This document shows positions 20,513 through 29,500 of a stretch of DNA of 39,487 bases, piece after piece. The DNA is from Acidobacteriota bacterium (GTDB lineage: Bacteria > Acidobacteriota > Blastocatellia > Pyrinomonadales > Pyrinomonadaceae): NCBI GenBank assembly GCA_020200135.1, contig JAIVJI010000076.1, forward strand, positions 39,254 to 78,740. The letters run 5' to 3'. A program made the position numbers and the translations under genes. The number at the start of each line of letters is the position of its first letter. The first letter of the stretch is position 1. The notes beneath the pieces were generated by a model that worked only from the letters and a program-made list of their open reading frames with translations, was not told the DNA's origin and searched no databases.

Positions 20513-23500
20513 CTCCTGCCCGAGCAGCGCGACCGTGTCGGACAGCCCCGCCCGAGCGTCAGCTCAAGCCGCTCGACGAGTTCGAGCGTCCCCACGTAAC
20601 CGAGGTCGTGCGCGGCGACGGTGCTGAGCAGGAACAGCCCCGTGTTGGTCGGCGAAGTGCGGTGCGCGACGACGGGCTGCGGGTCTTCCTGAAAGTTGTC
20701 GGGCGGGAGCCAGTTGTCCTCGGCGCCGACGAACTCCTCGAAGAAGCGCCACGTCCGCCGCGCCAGCAGACGCGCTTCGTGCGCGTCCGCCGCCGAAAGC
20801 TTCTGTTGCCCCGCCCCCGCGCGGCGGCTCAGGAGGTGCATCACGTATGGCGAGCACAGCCACGCCAAAAGGAACGGCGCGGCCGCGCCGAGCGCCGACG
20901 GTCGCAGCGTGTAGGCGAGCGCGCCGACCGCCAGTGTGAGCGAAAGCACCGGCCACATGAAGCGAAGCATGTCGGCGAAGGTGCGCGCCCTCCCCTGTTC
21001 GGCCTGCGCCGCCGTCACCCATTCGAGCAGGCGTCGGCGCGAGACGAGCGTCCGGTAGAGCGTCCGCACGACGGCGTCGGCGTTCAGGTAAGCCTGATGC
21101 GCGACGACGGTGAGGACGACGAGGAACTGCGCCGTGTTCTTCCTCGCGTCGCCCCACACGCCGCGGAGGTGTGTCGCCCACGGGATGCCGCGCGCGCGCG
21201 GCCACAGCCCCGCGGCGAAGTTCGCGTAGACGGGGAAGGCCAGCGTGGCGACGACGAAGAGCGTCCACCGGGCGGGCGAGCCCGGCACGAACGTCCACAC
21301 GGCCGCGAGCCACGCGAGCACGGACGGCGCGACCAGACTGCGCCGCGTGTTGTCGAAAATCTTCCAGCGCGCGATGAGCGGCAGGGGGTTGCGCAAGGTG
21401 CGCCCGTCGGCGCCGGGCACGCGCGCGAAGAGCCAGCGCGCGATCTGCCAGTCGCCGCGCACCCAGCGGTACCCGCGCCGCGCGTAGCTGTCGTACTGCG
21501 CGGGGCAGTCGTCGAACAGCTCGATGTCCGTCACCAGCGCGCAGCGCGCGTGGAGCCCCTCGAAGAGGTCGTGGCTCAGGATGGAGTTGTCGGGGATGCG
21601 GCCTTCGAGCGCGGTCTCGAAGGCGTCGACGTCGTAGAGACCCTTGCCGGTGAAGCTGCCCTCGCCGAAGAGGTCCTGGTACACGTCCGACGCGGCGGTC
21701 GTGTACGGGTCGAGCCCCGCCTGCCCCGCGAAGACGCGCGCGAAACGCGAGCGCGAGGCGGCTTCGAGCGAGATGCTGACGCGCGGCTGGAGTATCCCGT
21801 AGCCGCGTGTGACGCGCCCGGCCGCGCGGTCGTAGCGCGGGCGGTTCAAGGGGTGCAGCGCCGTCCCGATGAGCCGGCGCGCCGCGTCACGCGGCAGACG
21901 CGTGTCGGCGTCGAGCGTGATGACGTAGCGGACGCCCGCCAGCAGCCCCGCGTCGGCGGTCGCCACGGAGTAGCTTGTGTCTTGCGCGCCGCGCAGCAGC
22001 CGGTTGAACTCTTGCAGCTTGCCGCGCTTGCGCTCCCAGCCCATCCACTTGCCTTCGCCCTCGTTCCACAGCCTGCGACGAATGAACAGGTGGAAACGCG
22101 CCGGGCCCCGTCCGCCGTAACGCCCGTTCAGTTGCGCGACCCCCGCGAGCGCGCGTTCGAGGACTCCCGCGTCCGTCTCGGTCTCCTCCGTTTCGGCGTC
22201 TGCGAAATCAGTGAGCAGCGCGAAGTAGATGTGCTCGTCGCGGTTGGCGAGGTGGTGAATCTCAAGGTTGCCGAGCAGCTCGTCCACGGCCGCCTCGCCC
22301 GAGAGGATGGCCGGGATGACGACCATCGTGCGCGCTTCCGCGGGGACGCCTTCGGACGTGTCAATCTTCGGCAGCACGCGCGGCGGGAGGAGGTGCGTCA
22401 CGTCCCAGTTGAGCACGCCGACGGCCATCTCGCTCGCGGGGACGAGCGAGAGCAGCGCGAAGGCCGCGAGCAGGGGCCAGCCCGCGCCCGCGAGGTTCGC
22501 GCCGCAGACGAGGGCGGCCACGACGAGCGCGGTCAGCAGGGCGAGCGTGCCGAGGTAGAAGGCGGTCGGGTGCGCGAGCAGCGCGCGGAGCCGGCGCTCG
22601 CGCATCCTCGCGCGGTAGCCGAACTCACTCTCAAGCACGGACACGCCCGCGCCCACGAGGTAGTAGCCGACGTGCGCGCTCTCTTCGGCCGGCGCGCCCG
22701 ACCGTCCCGACCGGGCCGACTCCGCGGCGAGCCGGACGGCGGCGCTCGCCACGTCCCGCTCCGACCTCCTCGTGCGCTTACTGATGCGCTCGACGACGTG
22801 GCGGTAGCGGTCGCGCGTGGCGAAGTCCATCAGCGAGTAGACGCCCGCCGGGTCCTCGCCGAGCACGGGGTCGACGAGGCTCACGCCCTCGAAGAAGACG
22901 CGCCAGTCGAGCGTCGAGAGCAGGCGCATGCTGTTGATGATGTTGCCGACCGTGAACTGTGCCGCGGCCTGGCGCTGGTGTTCGAGGTGGACGATCTGCT
23001 CCATGGTCTGCCCGTGCTCTTGCAGGTGCCTTTCGAGCAGGTCGAAGACCGGCGCGACCGCCGGGTCCTGGTCGCGCAGACGCTGCGTCAACTGCACCAC
23101 GAAGGCGCGGTCAAGTTCCTCGACGCCGCCGAGCCGCCCCTCAAGTAAAGCGGTCAACTTTTCCGGCTGGCGGCCCGCGAGTTCGAGCAGTTGGTCGGCG
23201 AGTGCGTCCGCGGCCTCGCGCGCCGCGCGCGCCGCCACGATGCGTGTCGCGAGGCGGCGCAGGTTCTCCACCAGCGCCAGCCTCAGGCTGATGGCCACGG
23301 CCCACAGCTCGCCGATGGTGAGGGGCCGGTGTTGCTGGTAGGTGCGGATGAAACGCCGCAGCGTTTCGGCGTCGAGGTGGCTGTCGGTGTGCGCGACGTA
23401 GGTCAGCGCCAGCGCGTAGACGCGGGGGTAGCCGGCCAGCTCCCCGCGCTCCAGCTTCGGCAGCTCGCGGTAGTAGCCGACGGGCAGGTCTTCGCGTATC

Positions 23501-23667
23501 TCGCGGAGCTGGTCTTCGACGATGTGGAAGTTATCGACGAACCACTCGGCCGCGGGAGAGATGGCGCGCTCCCTGCGTATCGCCTCGGCGAGCGTGCGGT
23601 AGGCGGTGAGGAGCTGGCGTGCGTTCTCTTCGAGGCGGGGCAGGAGTGGGCGGCCGCGCCGGGGCAC
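20455..23667 (-). CDS. Cyclic beta-1,2-glucan synthase-like protein, N-terminal part (GT84 glycosyltransferase, membrane)
   Basis: A 1,070-residue frame. It contains the N-terminal helical region (EENARQLLTAYRTLAEAI, then FHIVEDQLREIREDLPVGYY), membrane segments near residues 365-425 and 795-860, and between them a family-84-like glycosyltransferase domain. That domain has the DxD motif VITLDADTRLP (about 580), GSFTGKGLYDVDAFE, SHDLFEG and GYRWVRGDWQ. By family it polymerises glucose from UDP-glucose at the inner membrane. Native sequence runs to LVERLELTL near 20545. The last 35 or so residues are out of frame, and the block that normally follows (containing NWYD and VDSGNLAGHL in relatives) is missing. 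GTG 23667 is the first usable start, yet family-like sequence (VREELFSAERLEQYAATLAA) continues upstream without ATG, GTG or TTG. Confidence 0.85.
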   Translation of the reverse strand: MPRRGRPLLPRLEENARQLLTAYRTLAEAIRRERAISPAAEWFVDNFHIVEDQLREIREDLPVGYYRELPKLERGELAGYPRVYALALTYVAHTDSHLDAETLRRFIRTYQQHRPLTIGELWAVAISLRLALVENLRRLATRIVAARAAREAADALADQLLELAGRQPEKLTALLEGRLGGVEELDRAFVVQLTQRLRDQDPAVAPVFDLLERHLQEHGQTMEQIVHLEHQRQAAAQFTVGNIINSMRLLSTLDWRVFFEGVSLVDPVLGEDPAGVYSLMDFATRDRYRHVVERISKRTRRSERDVASAAVRLAAESARSGRSGAPAEESAHVGYYLVGAGVSVLESEFGYRARMRERRLRALLAHPTAFYLGTLALLTALVVAALVCGANLAGAGWPLLAAFALLSLVPASEMAVGVLNWDVTHLLPPRVLPKIDTSEGVPAEARTMVVIPAILSGEAAVDELLGNLEIHHLANRDEHIYFALLTDFADAETEETETDAGVLERALAGVAQLNGRYGGRGPARFHLFIRRRLWNEGEGKWMGWERKRGKLQEFNRLLRGAQDTSYSVATADAGLLAGVRYVITLDADTRLPRDAARRLIGTALHPLNRPRYDRAAGRVTRGYGILQPRVSISLEAASRSRFARVFAGQAGLDPYTTAASDVYQDLFGEGSFTGKGLYDVDAFETALEGRIPDNSILSHDLFEGLHARCALVTDIELFDDCPAQYDSYARRGYRWVRGDWQIARWLFARVPGADGRTLRNPLPLIARWKIFDNTRRSLVAPSVLAWLAAVWTFVPGSPARWTLFVVATLAFPVYANFAAGLWPRARGIPWATHLRGVWGDARKNTAQFLVVLTVVAHQAYLNADAVVRTLYRTLVSRRRLLEWVTAAQAEQGRARTFADMLRFMWPVLSLTLAVGALAYTLRPSALGAAAPFLLAWLCSPYVMHLLSRRAGAGQQKLSAADAHEARLLARRTWRFFEEFVGAEDNWLPPDNFQEDPQPVVAHRTSPTNTGLFLLSTVAAHDLGYVGTLELVERLELTLGRGCPTRSRCSGRSWSVRAPRGSARKSSPSDT

Positions 23668-23850
23668 TTCCGACGCCTCGTGCTCGGCGGCGAGCGTCGC
23701 GGCATACTGCTCCAGACGCTCGGCGCTGAACAGCTCTTCGCGGACGGCCGGCTCGTCTTCTGGGGCGGCGGGGCGTCGAAGTAAGTGACTCAGGCGCAGG
23801 GCTATGACATCCTCAAGAGGTCTTGGATTCGGCTCAAGCTTGAGACATCA

Positions 23851-24106
23851 AGCGTCTCCGCTTCGGCTGACCACGGAGCGGACGCGATACCCCTACAGTC
23901 CGCCCGGCTCGTCTGCCGACCGAAGTTAACATACTACGGATTAAATTCCTTCCGGTCCGGAGTGTGAGGCAGCGCAGTTCTCTATGGACGCGAACACTCG
24001 CAAGAACCCGGGGCGGGTGGGAGCGAGTTTGTTCAGAGTCTGGGTGGCGGGGATGGCGGTGGGGGTATTATTTCAGCCGCCCCGGGACGGGAGGGCCGGC
24101 GGCGTG
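23851..24106. other. Intergenic region without recognised genes
   Basis: Between the glucan synthase upstream reading (in-frame TGA at 23848-23850, minus strand) and the small protein gene at 24107 I see no gene on either strand. The short open frames here have no plausible start site or protein-like composition. A promoter for the minus-strand glucan synthase would be expected near 23800-23950, but I could not pick out convincing boxes. Confidence 0.4.
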
Positions 24107-24355
24107 TCAGGCGTAGCGTGTGAGGCGCGAGTCTGCTTCCCTCTTGATGGCGCGCGACTCCCGCTCCTTATCATTAAATCTTGAGGCGAGTTCCGCCGCC
24201 GCCGCGTGGTACATGTCGGTTCTAATAACGGCGGTGCGGTTTTTGTCTTTCGCCGCTGTGGCTGTATGCGCCCTTCTGATCTGGTATTTGACCGACTCGT
24301 CGCCGTCGAACTTTGCTTTGCTGCCCGGCATGGCCTGCACCGTATAAATATACAT
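24107..24355 (-). CDS. Small charged protein of unknown function
   Basis: An 82-residue frame beginning MYIYTVQAMPGSKAKFDGDE. The start at 24355 has a good ribosome site (GGGAG, about seven bases upstream on the minus strand), and the codons are less GC-rich than the neighbours. The protein is rich in Lys, Arg, Asp and Glu, lacks Cys and membrane segments, and its second half looks helical (AAAAELASRFNDKERESRA). It lies downstream of the RRM gene and its terminator, so it would be expressed by read-through or by its own promoter in the 40-base gap. I recognise no family. The antisense frame at 24120-24347 is regarded as its shadow. Confidence 0.5.
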   Translation of the reverse strand: MYIYTVQAMPGSKAKFDGDESVKYQIRRAHTATAAKDKNRTAVIRTDMYHAAAAELASRFNDKERESRAIKREADSRLTRYA

Positions 24356-24397
24356 TCAGTTACTCCCTTGAAATAGTTTCACGCTGAACATACAAAA

Positions 24398-24433
24398 GCG
24401 CCGCCGGCGAACTGACTTCGTCTCCGGCGGCGC
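24398..24433 (-). terminator. Intrinsic terminator of the RRM gene
   Basis: GCGCCGCCGG (24398-24407) pairs perfectly with CCGGCGGCGC (24424-24433) around a 16-base loop. On the minus strand the second arm is followed directly by TTTTG, and the hairpin sits 68 bases after the RRM stop codon. This fits a rho-independent terminator for minus-strand transcription. Confidence 0.75.
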
Positions 24434-24500
24434 CCTGTTGCTTGAGGTGCCGGTTTATTCTGGGCTTAACCCGGCGGCGCGGGTGGCGCCCCGCGCGCCC

Positions 24501-24776
24501 TTAGTAGCTGCGTCCGCCGTTGCGGCTCTCGCGCGGCTTGGCGACGTTGACGGTCAGGTTCCGGCCGTTGAGGTCGTTGCCGTTGAACTGAGCGATGGCG
24601 GCCTCGCCCTCTTCCTTCGAGGACATCTCGACGAAGCCGAAGCCGCGCGAGTGACCAGTGTCGCGGTCCTCGACGACCGTGGCCGTCTCGACCGTGCCGG
24701 CCTGCTCGAAGTGCTGACGGAGGTTATCGCCCGAAGTCTCGAACGAGAGGTTGCCGACGTAAAGTTTCATAGACAT
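24501..24776 (-). CDS. RRM-type RNA-binding protein (glycine-poor, cold-shock RBP-like)
   Basis: A 91-residue protein made of one RNA recognition motif. It shows RNP2 as KLYVGNLSFE near the start and RNP1 as SRGFGFVEM in the middle, then NGRNLTVNVAKP and a short basic tail RESRNGGRSY. I start at ATG 24776 (MSMKLYVGNL) because GGAGAGG lies eight bases upstream; a longer frame from 24827 adds residues foreign to the family. Bacterial single-RRM proteins bind single-stranded RNA and are often cold- or stress-induced. The 275 bases upstream (24777-25051) hold no gene and could be a long 5' leader, which would fit post-transcriptional control, but no known element was recognised. Confidence 0.93.
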   Translation of the reverse strand: MSMKLYVGNLSFETSGDNLRQHFEQAGTVETATVVEDRDTGHSRGFGFVEMSSKEEGEAAIAQFNGNDLNGRNLTVNVAKPRESRNGGRSY

Positions 24777-25051
24777 GTGTGTGTACCTCTCCCTTTGCGG
24801 AGTATCAAGAGAAGCTTTCGAATCCAAGTAGCTTCGGTGTAACGGTGGCAGCGAAGGCTGGTGTCCGGGTGCTCTGTCGGAGCGGCTTCTGTGGTTTAGA
24901 ACCGGCCTGCTCTCGAACCGTCCGAACCGCCATCAACGCTTTCGAGGCGTGGGGCGCTTCACCGTGAACGCGCAAGAGAAGGAGTAACTGGAAACTTAGA
25001 TGCGCTTTTACGCCGCACGGTTGTAGAAGGCTCGGGCGCGGATACCGTATC

Positions 25052-25300
25052 TCACATCGACGACCGCGCGCTTTCTTCCCGTAAGGCCATGAGGTTGACC
25101 TTCTTCAGCTCACTTCCTTTCATCCCGAAGAAGGTCGCCATCTGGACGATCTGGGCGTGGCTGACGAAATCCCCCGGCTCTGAGCAGAACTGCTCCAGCG
25201 ACGGGTCGAACTCGCGGCAGCCCATCGACTTGGGAATCTTCAGGCCGAGGTGACATTGGCCGTCCTGCCTAAAGTATTTACAGAAATCACAGACTATCAA
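25052..25300 (-). CDS. Small cysteine-rich protein, TTG start
   Basis: An 82-residue protein whose frame begins IVCDFCKYFRQDGQCHLGL after the start and continues with MGCREFDP and EQFCSEPGDF. The spacing CxxC, then CH, then C and C suggests a small metal or iron-sulfur site, which is inference. An in-frame TGA lies two codons upstream, so TTG 25300 is the only feasible start; GAAGGGTG upstream supplies a ribosome site. The C-terminal half (AQIVQMATFFGMKGSELKKV) is helical and Cys-free. It follows the gene at 25358-25750 by 57 bases on the same strand, probably as an operon. I do not know its function. Confidence 0.7.
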   Translation of the reverse strand: MIVCDFCKYFRQDGQCHLGLKIPKSMGCREFDPSLEQFCSEPGDFVSHAQIVQMATFFGMKGSELKKVNLMALREESARSSM

Positions 25301-25357
25301 CGTTCACACCCTTCGGAAACACACGGTCGTGAAGCGGTGCGGAAGCGAGGCGGACGA

Positions 25358-25750
25358 TCAATGTCCGACCGGAATCCGCTGGTAACGCGTTTTGCCTTCC
25401 CCGTCCTCCCACGAAATATCAAGCACGTAGGGCTTGACCGTGCCCTCTCTCGCCTTCAGACGTTCCAACTGGTCGCGGTCGGCGGCGGCCGGCAAGCCGT
25501 CGAACAAGGTTCGATGTGACAGGACGGCCTTCTCACTGGGCATTACCGATTTGATGGGGTCGAACTTGATGAGAAACCGCGCGGGGCCGCCGCCGGGAGT
25601 CTCCTCGTCTTTCAGAAAGACGGTCAGAATCTCGACGCCCTTGCACGTTCCTTTTTGTTCTACAAACCGGCCGTGCCGGCACATACAATCTAGACAGCTG
25701 TGGACATTGTAGACGATTGGCATCCCGGCCGTCTGTGCGATGTTCCACAT
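25358..25750 (-). CDS. Hypothetical protein with an N-terminal cysteine cluster
   Basis: A 130-residue frame from ATG 25750, with GGAAG nine bases upstream on the minus strand. The N-terminal part has Cys residues in SCLDCMCRHGRFVEQKGTCKG-like order, possibly a metal site. The rest alternates charged and hydrophobic residues in a protein-like way (FLIKFDPIKSVMPSEK, KPYVLDISWEDGEGKTRYQR). It sits just upstream of the TTG-started Cys-rich protein on the same strand, and both bear Cys clusters, so a shared role is plausible but unproven. An overlapping frame at 25533-25883 is Arg-rich and judged a shadow. No family is recognised. Confidence 0.6.
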   Translation of the reverse strand: MWNIAQTAGMPIVYNVHSCLDCMCRHGRFVEQKGTCKGVEILTVFLKDEETPGGGPARFLIKFDPIKSVMPSEKAVLSHRTLFDGLPAAADRDQLERLKAREGTVKPYVLDISWEDGEGKTRYQRIPVGH

Positions 25751-25912
25751 ATGATGTTCTTCCGGCTGAATATCCCCCTGAAGACCGTCCCGACATTGAG
25801 ATGAAGCGCCTGCCGGGTAACGAATTGTGACCGGAAGGACGCCGTAATTGTTGCAAGGCCGCTAAAGTCATTATTTGGGGCACGCCGCATGGCCGGCTCG
25901 CGGAGAAAAATA

Positions 25913-25941
25913 TTGACAGGGGTGAGCAGTTAAATTAGATT
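25913..25941 (+). promoter_or_regulatory. Sigma70-like promoter for the small exported protein and RHS gene
   Basis: A perfect TTGACA (-35) at 25913-25918, a 17-base spacer and TAGATT (-10, four of six matches) at 25936-25941. Transcription would start near 25949, about 120 bases before ATG 26071. It lies in the 320-base divergent gap (25751-26070), which otherwise holds no gene that I can support. The same gap must hold the minus-strand promoter for 25358-25750. Confidence 0.6.
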
Positions 25942-26070
25942 CACCGCGCTGTTTGGCGATTCATCCACTCACGGGAGTTATTGGCAACACACCTCGCCGC
26001 CGCCGCCACGGCTGTTGTCGATAACCTCACGGGACCACATCAACTCTGTCAGTCCCGACACAGGAGCCTC

Positions 26071-26511
26071 ATGTCCCTGAAAACTTACTCGCCGATTTCG
26101 AGAACACGCCTGCTCGTCTTAATCGCGGCTATCACGTGCGCGGCCGTCTCTGCCGCCGCCGCCAGGTCGTGGCTTGGGGCGCCGGCAGCGCCGCCTACCC
26201 CGACGCCCCAGGGTAACTCCACCCAGGAGAGGCTTGAGACCGAGCGCGTGACGATACGTCCCACGGGCTTCGAGCCGGCGCAGATCACGCGCCCGCGGGG
26301 TGAGTTTATTCTGGCGGTTGACAACTTGAGCGGCCTCCGCGAGGTGTCCTTACTCCTCGAGCGTGAGAGCGGCGAGCGCGTGCGGGATAGGCGAATCACA
26401 ATGGAGCAGTTCAAGTGGAGGGCGCGGCTCGACCTCCACCCGGGGCGGTACGTGATTAGGGAGGCGGGGCACACGGACTGGGCCTGCACCCTCACGATAA
26501 CACCCAAATAG
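26071..26511 (+). CDS. Small exported or membrane-anchored beta-rich protein
   Basis: A 146-residue protein. I start at ATG 26071 because AGGAG (26062-26066) is four bases upstream; an earlier in-frame ATG at 25981 has no such support. The N-terminus is a signal sequence or anchor (SRTRLLVLIAAITCAAVSAA), followed by a Pro/Thr-rich linker. The C-terminal domain (about 60-146) has TGFEPAQITRPRGEFILAV, LREVSLLLERE, then LHPGRYVIREA and WACTLTITP. That resembles the beta-sandwich, cupredoxin-like domains seen in exported acidobacterial proteins, but no copper ligand set is evident. It precedes the RHS gene by 52 bases and may be co-transcribed with it from the promoter at 25913. Confidence 0.75.
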   Translation: MSLKTYSPISRTRLLVLIAAITCAAVSAAAARSWLGAPAAPPTPTPQGNSTQERLETERVTIRPTGFEPAQITRPRGEFILAVDNLSGLREVSLLLERESGERVRDRRITMEQFKWRARLDLHPGRYVIREAGHTDWACTLTITPK

Positions 26512-26563
26512 AGCCGGTCGTAACTTACTTTAACGCTCTCTCCCTCGCACGGAGACTCTCCCC

Positions 26564-29500
26564 ATGCGCGCTTCTCTCACGGTTCACGTCCCTAGACGAA
26601 GCCGCTGCTTCGTCGTTCCTTTAGGTAATTTCGGCCTTGCCGCCTGCGCCCTCCTGCTGTTGGCGTCGGGCGCGTGGGCTCAGACCTCTAACAGCACCGA
26701 CGGGACGACCCCGCCGGGGCTGACGACGGGCGCGCCGGCCGGCTCATACGGCCTCTCAGGCTTCGAGAATGTCAACCTCTACAGCGGCAACCTCAACTTC
26801 CACCTGCCGCTCGTGCGCGTAGGCGGGCGCGGGAGCGCGCAGGCGGGCTCGTACCTGAGCATCGACAGCGTCCGCTGGACCGTCAACAAGTCGGGGGGCG
26901 GCGACGGGACGCCCGAGACGCCGCCGTGCGGGAGCGAGGAGCTGGCTTGCACGCACCCCCCGCTCACGGGCGCGGCCGTCTACGACTGGACTTCAGCCGA
27001 CCCGGACCCGAACTGGTGGCAGGGGCTAAAGGTCGGGTACGGGCCGGGCGTGATGCACGGGCGTCAGCAGAAGTACAAGGGAGTGAATAACAACACGCAG
27101 AACTACACCTTCCTGACGCGGCTCACCTTCACCGCCTCGGACGGCACCGAGTACGAGCTGCGCGATGTGAAGGAGAGTGGGAACCCTCGGTACCTGCTCG
27201 CCGGCCAGGACCTCTCGCGCGGCAAGGTCTTCGTCAGCGCCGACGGCGTGTCGGCCACCTTCGTCTCCGACGCCGAGGTCTTCGAGAAGCAGAACAACAC
27301 GTGGATGGACGAGGGGCTCAGTCTCACCTACCCGACCGGCCACCTGCTGCTCGCCGACGGGACGCGCTACCGCATCGTGCAGGGGCTCGTGCGCTGGCTG
27401 CGCGACCGCAACGGCAACAGGGTCAACTTCGACTACGACGCCAACGGCCGCGTCGCGAAGGTCATCGACTCGCTCGGGCGCGAGGTCAACTACGCCTACG
27501 ACGTGCAGGAGGCGGCGCCCTACGGGCTCTGCGACCGCATCACCTTCACGGGCTTCGGCGGCGTGCAGCGCGTCATACGCGTCTCGAAGTCCGACCTCAG
27601 CGTGGCCCTGCGTCCTGACCACAACATCAAAAAATACGGCGGCCCCGCCGGGCTCTTCCCGCAGCTTTCGGGGTCGAGCAGCACGGACTTCACGACGCAG
27701 GTCGCGAACTCGGTCTGGCTGCCGGACGGCGCGCGGAGCTACCAGCTCTTCTACAACTCCTACGCGGAGCTTTCGCGGATCGTGCTGCCGACGGGCGGCG
27801 TCATCGAGTACGACCACACTCCCGGCTCGGGCGTTGACGAGCAGACGCTGGAGATACGCCGCCGCGTGACCGAGCGCAGGGTCTACCGCGACGCGGCCGC
27901 GCTCGCGGCCGGGCAGGCGGAGCTGAGGCAGACCTACCAGCCCTCCTACCCGACCAGCTCCGAGACCGTGGTCGTCGTCGAACAGCGGGGCGGAGGCGGC
28001 CAACTCGTCGAACGCTCGCGCCAGCACTTCCGCGGCTCGGCCGTCGCTTACCAGCCGCCCTCGGCCTTCTACCCGCCGTGGGACAGCGGCAAGCAGGACG
28101 TGACCGAGGCGCTCGACACCGCGCCTCCTGACCACGCCTCGGCGTCCGTGCTGAGGCGCACCGAGAGCATCTGGCAGCCGGGGACGCCGCTCAGCCAGTG
28201 GGCGACAAACCCGGACACGGTCGGAGGGCCGCACGTCAGCCAGACGCTGACGACGCTCACCGACGCGAGCCTCGTCAGTAAGCAGACGTTCAGGTACGAC
28301 CGCTACAACAACCAGACCGACGTGTGGGAGTACGACTACGGCGCGGCCTACCCCGTGCGCCACACGCGCACCGATTTTCTGACGGTCGACAACGGAGTGG
28401 ACTACACGTCGCACGCGGGCGCGCACCTGCGCGGGCTCGCGTCGGCGCGGCGGGTCTACACGGTAGACCCCTCGACGGGCGCCGAGACGCTCGCCGCCAA
28501 AAGCGAGACGCGCTACGACGAGGCGGCCTATGCGCTGATGTCGTGCGACCCCGAAGGAGTCGTGGCCTGCGCCTCCGTGCCGCAGTGGGAGGAGCCCGGC
28601 GCCGTGCGCGGCAACGCGACCACCACCAGGAGGTGGCTCAACTCAAACAACACCTGGGTGGAGGGGCACGCGCGCTACGACCGGCTCGGCAACCTGCGGA
28701 GGAGCTGGGACGCCAACGGCAACCTGTCCGAGGTGACTTACAAAGACGCCTTCTGCAACGGGACGCTGTGCGGCCCCTCGGGCTTCACGGCACACACCTT
28801 CGGCTTCCCGACACTGAACAAATCCCCGAAGCCCGACCCGTCCGGGGCGTACGGGTCCGCGGCCGAGCTGAACGCCTCGACCGTCTACGACTACTACACG
28901 GGGCTGGCCTACTCGACCACGGAGGCCAACGGCAACACCATCCGCTTCGAGTATGAAGACCCGCTCGACCGTATGACGGCGCAGGTGCGGCCCGACGGCG
29001 GGCGCACAGACCTCTACTACAGCCGGCCCGACGAACCTTACCTCTACACACGCACGCTCGCCGATCTGGACGGGGGGCGCCGGCTCAAGTCCGAGCAGCA
29101 CTTCGACGGACTGGGCAGACCCGCCCGCGCTTTCACGTGGGAGAACCAGGACACGAGCAGACCGTGGGTGACGGCCGACACGTTCTACGACGCGCTGGGG
29201 AGGGCGAGGCGAATTTCGGACACGTACCGCTCCGCCGGGCCGGGCAGCGCCGTGGACGAGCAGCGACCGGGGACGGAGACGACCTTCGACGCGCTGGGCC
29301 GGGTCAAACAAGTGAGGACGACGGCGGATGACGCCGTGGTGAAGACGAGCTACGCCGGCCAGCGCACGCTCGTCACGGACCAGGCGGGCCGGCAGAGGGT
29401 CGGCAAGACCGACGCGCTCGGCCGCCTCGTCGAGGTGTGGGAGGTCACTCCCAACGACCCCGCCAAATACCCCGGCATCGACGCGCTCGCGTCCCAGCTC

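Noticed and set aside
17483..23148. Very long plus-strand open frames antisense to the glucan synthase (599 and 846 codons)
   Set aside because: They are Arg/Ala/Val/Asp-rich without domain motifs and lie opposite a gene with clear conserved motifs. Such shadows are expected at this GC content.
24398..24490. Clustered GGCGCC-type palindromes as a repeat array or attachment site
   Set aside because: Only one perfect hairpin is present, its position and T-run explain it as a terminator, and the rest is general GC richness.
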